Below the pieces are notes generated by a model. It had not been told where the DNA came from. It saw only the letters and a list, made by a program, of their open reading frames with translations, and did no database searches. A stretch of DNA of 9,202 bases, from positions 1 through 9,202 of the forward strand of contig JABGQJ010000277.1 of NCBI GenBank assembly GCA_018648945.1, written 5' to 3'. The position numbers and the translations under genes are program-made. Below, piece by piece: positions 6,641 to 9,202 of the stretch; within the stretch, counting starts at the first letter, position 1, and the number at the start of each line of letters is the position of its first letter. The DNA is from Victivallales bacterium. Lineage in GTDB: Bacteria > Verrucomicrobiota > Lentisphaeria > Oligosphaerales > Lenti-02.

Positions 6641-9139
6641 ATGCGCTTCACGATTCTTGGCATGGTTCTGATTGGGGTCACTCTGGTCGGTGCCGAGCCC
6701 AACGCCGTCCGCAATCCCGGGTTCGAGCAAGGCGACGCCGGTCCTGCAGAATGGGCCTTCAACCAGCGCAAGACCACGAGCCAGATCGTCTGGGACCGGC
6801 AGCGCGGACGCACCGGGACCGCTTCCGTGCAGATCACGAACCGCGCGGCCACCGAGACAGGCAACGTGGTGCAGTCCTATCGCTTCGACCCGCCCCTCCC
6901 CGCCGGGACGCGTCTGACTTTCTCCGCCTTCGCTGCCACCCAGGACTGCGCGGATTCACCTCGCATTATCATGCAGCTCTACAGTACGGCCAGCGTGCGC
7001 CAGAACGCGAGTGCCACGTGCCCTGGCGGGACGCACGGCTTCCGCGAAGTCAGGGGACACATGATCGTCCGGGCCCCCTCCAGCCGCCTCGCCATGTACC
7101 TCTGCAACTACAGCCTGGGGACGGTCTGGTGGGACGATGCCGAACTCCGGATCATTCGGGCCGCCGCCCTCCCCGCGGGGCCTCGGCCTGCCGGAGATGG
7201 CACGACATTCCGCGTGCGCTCCCAGGACGGCTTGGCGATCGACGTGGCTGACAATGGCGGCATCGCCTCCGTTCGCCTCGGTACCCGGGACTTGGCTGCG
7301 GGGTTCGGGCGCACCGGGCTCTGGATTCGGGAGGTGGGCAAGGCGGCGCTCTGCGTCACCGGAGACGTGGACGCCAAGGACGGCATGGTCCGCCAACGGT
7401 ATGAGAGCGACGGCTTCATCGTGGAGGCCGTCTTCCAGGGAAGGGCAGACTGCATCTCGTGTACTGGGACAATCCGGGACACACGTGGCACCGACCGAGC
7501 CGTCGATGTCTGGTTCGCTCTGCCGGTTGGTGGGGCGGGATGGCGTTGGGGCACGAGCATCCGGGAGGAGACGCCCATCGAGGATCTTCCGCTCGGCTCG
7601 GACACCACCACCTTCGCCTCGGTCAGTGACCCCGGTAGCCGGGACGGTGTTGCCTTGGCAGTCCCTGCCGATTCGCCCTGCGAGTGCACCTTCACGCATG
7701 ATCCGGAGCAAGGCTTCGCCGTGTCCTTCCGCTTCGGCCTGTCGCCCGCGGCTGGTGGCACCTACCGGAGCGCCGCTCCATTCCGGTTCAACATCTACCG
7801 TTGCGATGGTCGGTGGGGTCTGCGCGACGCGGCCCGGCGCTACTATAGGATGCATCCATGGGCCTTCGAAAAGCGGGTGACACGGGAAGGGCTCTGGCTC
7901 TTCGGTGGCATTCCCAAATGGCTTCCCGACCCGGAGAACTACACCTTCCATGAAGGGGGCGTGAGCCACCGCGCCTATGGTGACGAGCACGGGTTCTACA
8001 CCTGTCCCTACATCATTCCCGGCCAACGGGAGATCCGCCGCCTTCCAGAATTGCCCACATCTTCCGCCCAGGCCCTGGCCCTCCTCGGCAAGGCGGATCT
8101 GGCGGACGAGAAACGCGGGCGCGGGTGGGGCAAGGACATGAAGGAGATCATCGAGAACTGCATGCTGACCGGAGCCGATGGCGCGCCTCGTCTTCTCATC
8201 CGCAACACCACCTGGGGAGGAAAGTCCGTGACCTTCCCCCTGAATGCGAACCCAGCTCTGCTCCGGGAAACAGAGGGGGCAACGGTGGCGAAGGCCCTCC
8301 TCCAAACCACCGCCAGCTGGCTTCGAGATGCGCCCACCATCGACGGCATCTATGTAGATTCCCTTGGCCTGTGGGGCGAATACAGCGACCATCGGCCCGA
8401 CCACATGGCCGTCACGCAGACTCCCCTGACCTACGATGGGCAGAGCGGCAAGCCCGCCATATCGAACCAATACCCCCTTCTGGAGTTCCTGTGGGGCCTG
8501 CGGGACGTCCTCCACGCTGCGGACAAGGTGTTGTTCGCGAATGGCGTCCACCAGACGCGCCGTTTCCACTTCTTCGCCTTGGATGTGATGGGAGTCGAGG
8601 GCCACGGTCTCCTCGAACAGAAGCGCGTGATGGCGTACCAGAAGCCCTTCCTCCTGCTCATCTACAACATCCATGCTGATCCCGCGAAGATGGCCCACTA
8701 CTACCACCTGTGCACCTTCTATGGCATCTATCCCTCCTTCGGGAACACGAATGTCTTCCGTTCGCTCGAGGACTACGCTCCCGTGGAGCGCCTGAACCGG
8801 CGGTTTGTGCCGGCGTTGCGCCGCATCACTCGCGCCGGCTGGCAACCAGTCTCGCACGTGCATAGTGATCTGCGGGATGTCTGGGTGGAGCGTTGGGGAC
8901 CGGGCAAGGACAACGCGGTGTATCTCACCGTCTACAATGCCGCACAGAAGGAGCGGTTGGTGTCCCTCGCCATCGACCACACGTCGTTGCCCCTCGGCAG
9001 GACCGGGTTGAGCGCGATCGATTTGCTGAGCGGCGAGAAGTGGCAGGGCGAGGCAAAGGGAGAGGAGTTCCTGCTACGTCTGCCCGTGCCCGGCGAGCAG
9101 GTGCGGGTGTTGCAGCTCAGCAGTGCTGCCGCCCCCTGA
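6641..9139 (+). CDS. Exported multidomain glycoside-hydrolase-like protein
   Basis: The product is 832 aa. It opens with a signal peptide (residues 1-18, likely cut after LVGA). A jelly-roll module follows (about 21-172), beginning NPGFEQGDAGPAEW and ending WWDDAELRII, the pattern of CBM4/9-like carbohydrate-binding domains. Residues about 185-390 look like an all-beta sandwich. The segment RDAARRYYRMHPWAF (about 395-410) leads into an alpha/beta region that reads as a TIM barrel: LWLFGGIPKW, then TIDGIYVDSLGLWGE with Asp568 and Asp573 at a probable strand end, then FALDVMGVEGHG with Asp648, Glu653 and His655. The last 85 or so residues (WVERWGPGKDNAVYLTVYN onward) resemble the C-terminal beta-sandwich of many glycosidases. 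The layout suggests glycan hydrolysis outside the cytoplasm, but I cannot assign a GH family or substrate, and the catalytic residues are guesses. It lies 82 bases after the giant propeller gene on the same strand, so the two are probably co-transcribed. Confidence 0.9.
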   Translation: MRFTILGMVLIGVTLVGAEPNAVRNPGFEQGDAGPAEWAFNQRKTTSQIVWDRQRGRTGTASVQITNRAATETGNVVQSYRFDPPLPAGTRLTFSAFAATQDCADSPRIIMQLYSTASVRQNASATCPGGTHGFREVRGHMIVRAPSSRLAMYLCNYSLGTVWWDDAELRIIRAAALPAGPRPAGDGTTFRVRSQDGLAIDVADNGGIASVRLGTRDLAAGFGRTGLWIREVGKAALCVTGDVDAKDGMVRQRYESDGFIVEAVFQGRADCISCTGTIRDTRGTDRAVDVWFALPVGGAGWRWGTSIREETPIEDLPLGSDTTTFASVSDPGSRDGVALAVPADSPCECTFTHDPEQGFAVSFRFGLSPAAGGTYRSAAPFRFNIYRCDGRWGLRDAARRYYRMHPWAFEKRVTREGLWLFGGIPKWLPDPENYTFHEGGVSHRAYGDEHGFYTCPYIIPGQREIRRLPELPTSSAQALALLGKADLADEKRGRGWGKDMKEIIENCMLTGADGAPRLLIRNTTWGGKSVTFPLNANPALLRETEGATVAKALLQTTASWLRDAPTIDGIYVDSLGLWGEYSDHRPDHMAVTQTPLTYDGQSGKPAISNQYPLLEFLWGLRDVLHAADKVLFANGVHQTRRFHFFALDVMGVEGHGLLEQKRVMAYQKPFLLLIYNIHADPAKMAHYYHLCTFYGIYPSFGNTNVFRSLEDYAPVERLNRRFVPALRRITRAGWQPVSHVHSDLRDVWVERWGPGKDNAVYLTVYNAAQKERLVSLAIDHTSLPLGRTGLSAIDLLSGEKWQGEAKGEEFLLRLPVPGEQVRVLQLSSAAAP

Positions 9140-9153
9140 CCGCAGGTGGATTG

Positions 9154-9172
9154 CCAGCAGGTCGCCTGGTGG
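9154..9172 (+). terminator. GC-rich hairpin after the last gene, weak terminator candidate
   Basis: CCAGCAGG (9154-9161) can pair with CCTGGTGG (9165-9172) across a TCG loop with a single G-G mismatch. It starts 15 bases after the TGA stop of the glycosidase-like gene. No T-run follows, so it does not meet the usual criteria for an intrinsic terminator and may only protect the transcript end or be chance. Confidence 0.28.
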
Positions 9173-9202
9173 GAGTTGCACACGGCACGATGCCATGGAA
9201 GG

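Noticed and set aside
6956..8980. A 674-codon open frame on the minus strand antisense to the glycosidase-like gene
   Set aside because: No recognisable motifs; the plus-strand frame has a strong ribosome binding site, a signal peptide and domain structure.
9140..9202. Possible start of another gene (ATG at 9190 or 9195)
   Set aside because: Only a few codons remain before the window ends and the purine-rich stretch at 9171-9175 is too far from the first ATG to be persuasive.

Overview
The window is GC-rich bacterial DNA holding three large protein genes. Two are exported multidomain proteins of a style common in the Planctomycetota and related PVC lineages (Lentisphaerota, Verrucomicrobiota). 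The pointers are a giant PQQ-type beta-propeller protein with a methyltransferase-like module inside it and malectin-like and DNRLRE-like modules at its C-terminus, a large carbohydrate-active-enzyme-like protein, and CACGAAG-type intergenic repeats. The phylum is inferred from architecture and style; no rRNA or marker gene is present.

Layout. Positions 1-148 form an imperfect inverted repeat with purine-rich and pyrimidine-rich arms and CACGAAG units at the outer ends. Positions 164-1573 (minus) encode a leaderless, probably cytosolic beta-propeller protein of about 469 aa (BNR/sialidase-like fold). A divergent intergenic region (1574-1770) carries a ribosome binding site for each flanking gene and a perfect 10-bp palindrome. 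Positions 1771-6558 (plus) encode a secreted protein of 1595 aa: signal peptide, PQQ-like propeller blades, an Ala/Lys/Arg-rich coiled coil, a degenerate Rossmann/methyltransferase-like module, a second set of PQQ-like blades ending in a cysteine-rich signature, a malectin-like domain, an Ig-like domain and a DNRLRE-like domain. After 82 bp, positions 6641-9139 (plus) encode an exported protein of 832 aa with an N-terminal jelly-roll carbohydrate-binding-like module, a beta-sandwich, a probable TIM-barrel glycosidase-like region and a C-terminal beta-sandwich. A small GC-rich hairpin follows its stop. The last 63 bases hold no gene I can support.

How they may work together. The two plus-strand genes are co-directional with a short gap and are probably one transcription unit. 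Both products are predicted to be exported and to carry sugar-binding-type modules, so recognition or breakdown of a complex glycan at the cell surface is a reasonable but unproven reading. The divergent propeller gene could act on or sense a product of the same pathway, but only adjacency supports that. I found no CRISPR array, transposase, integrase, tRNA, rRNA or recognisable defence system. The least ordinary items are the modular giant protein (an exported methyltransferase-like domain with a lost glycine motif, a coiled-coil insertion and a cysteine cluster), the unassigned glycosidase-like protein, and the terminal inverted repeat.
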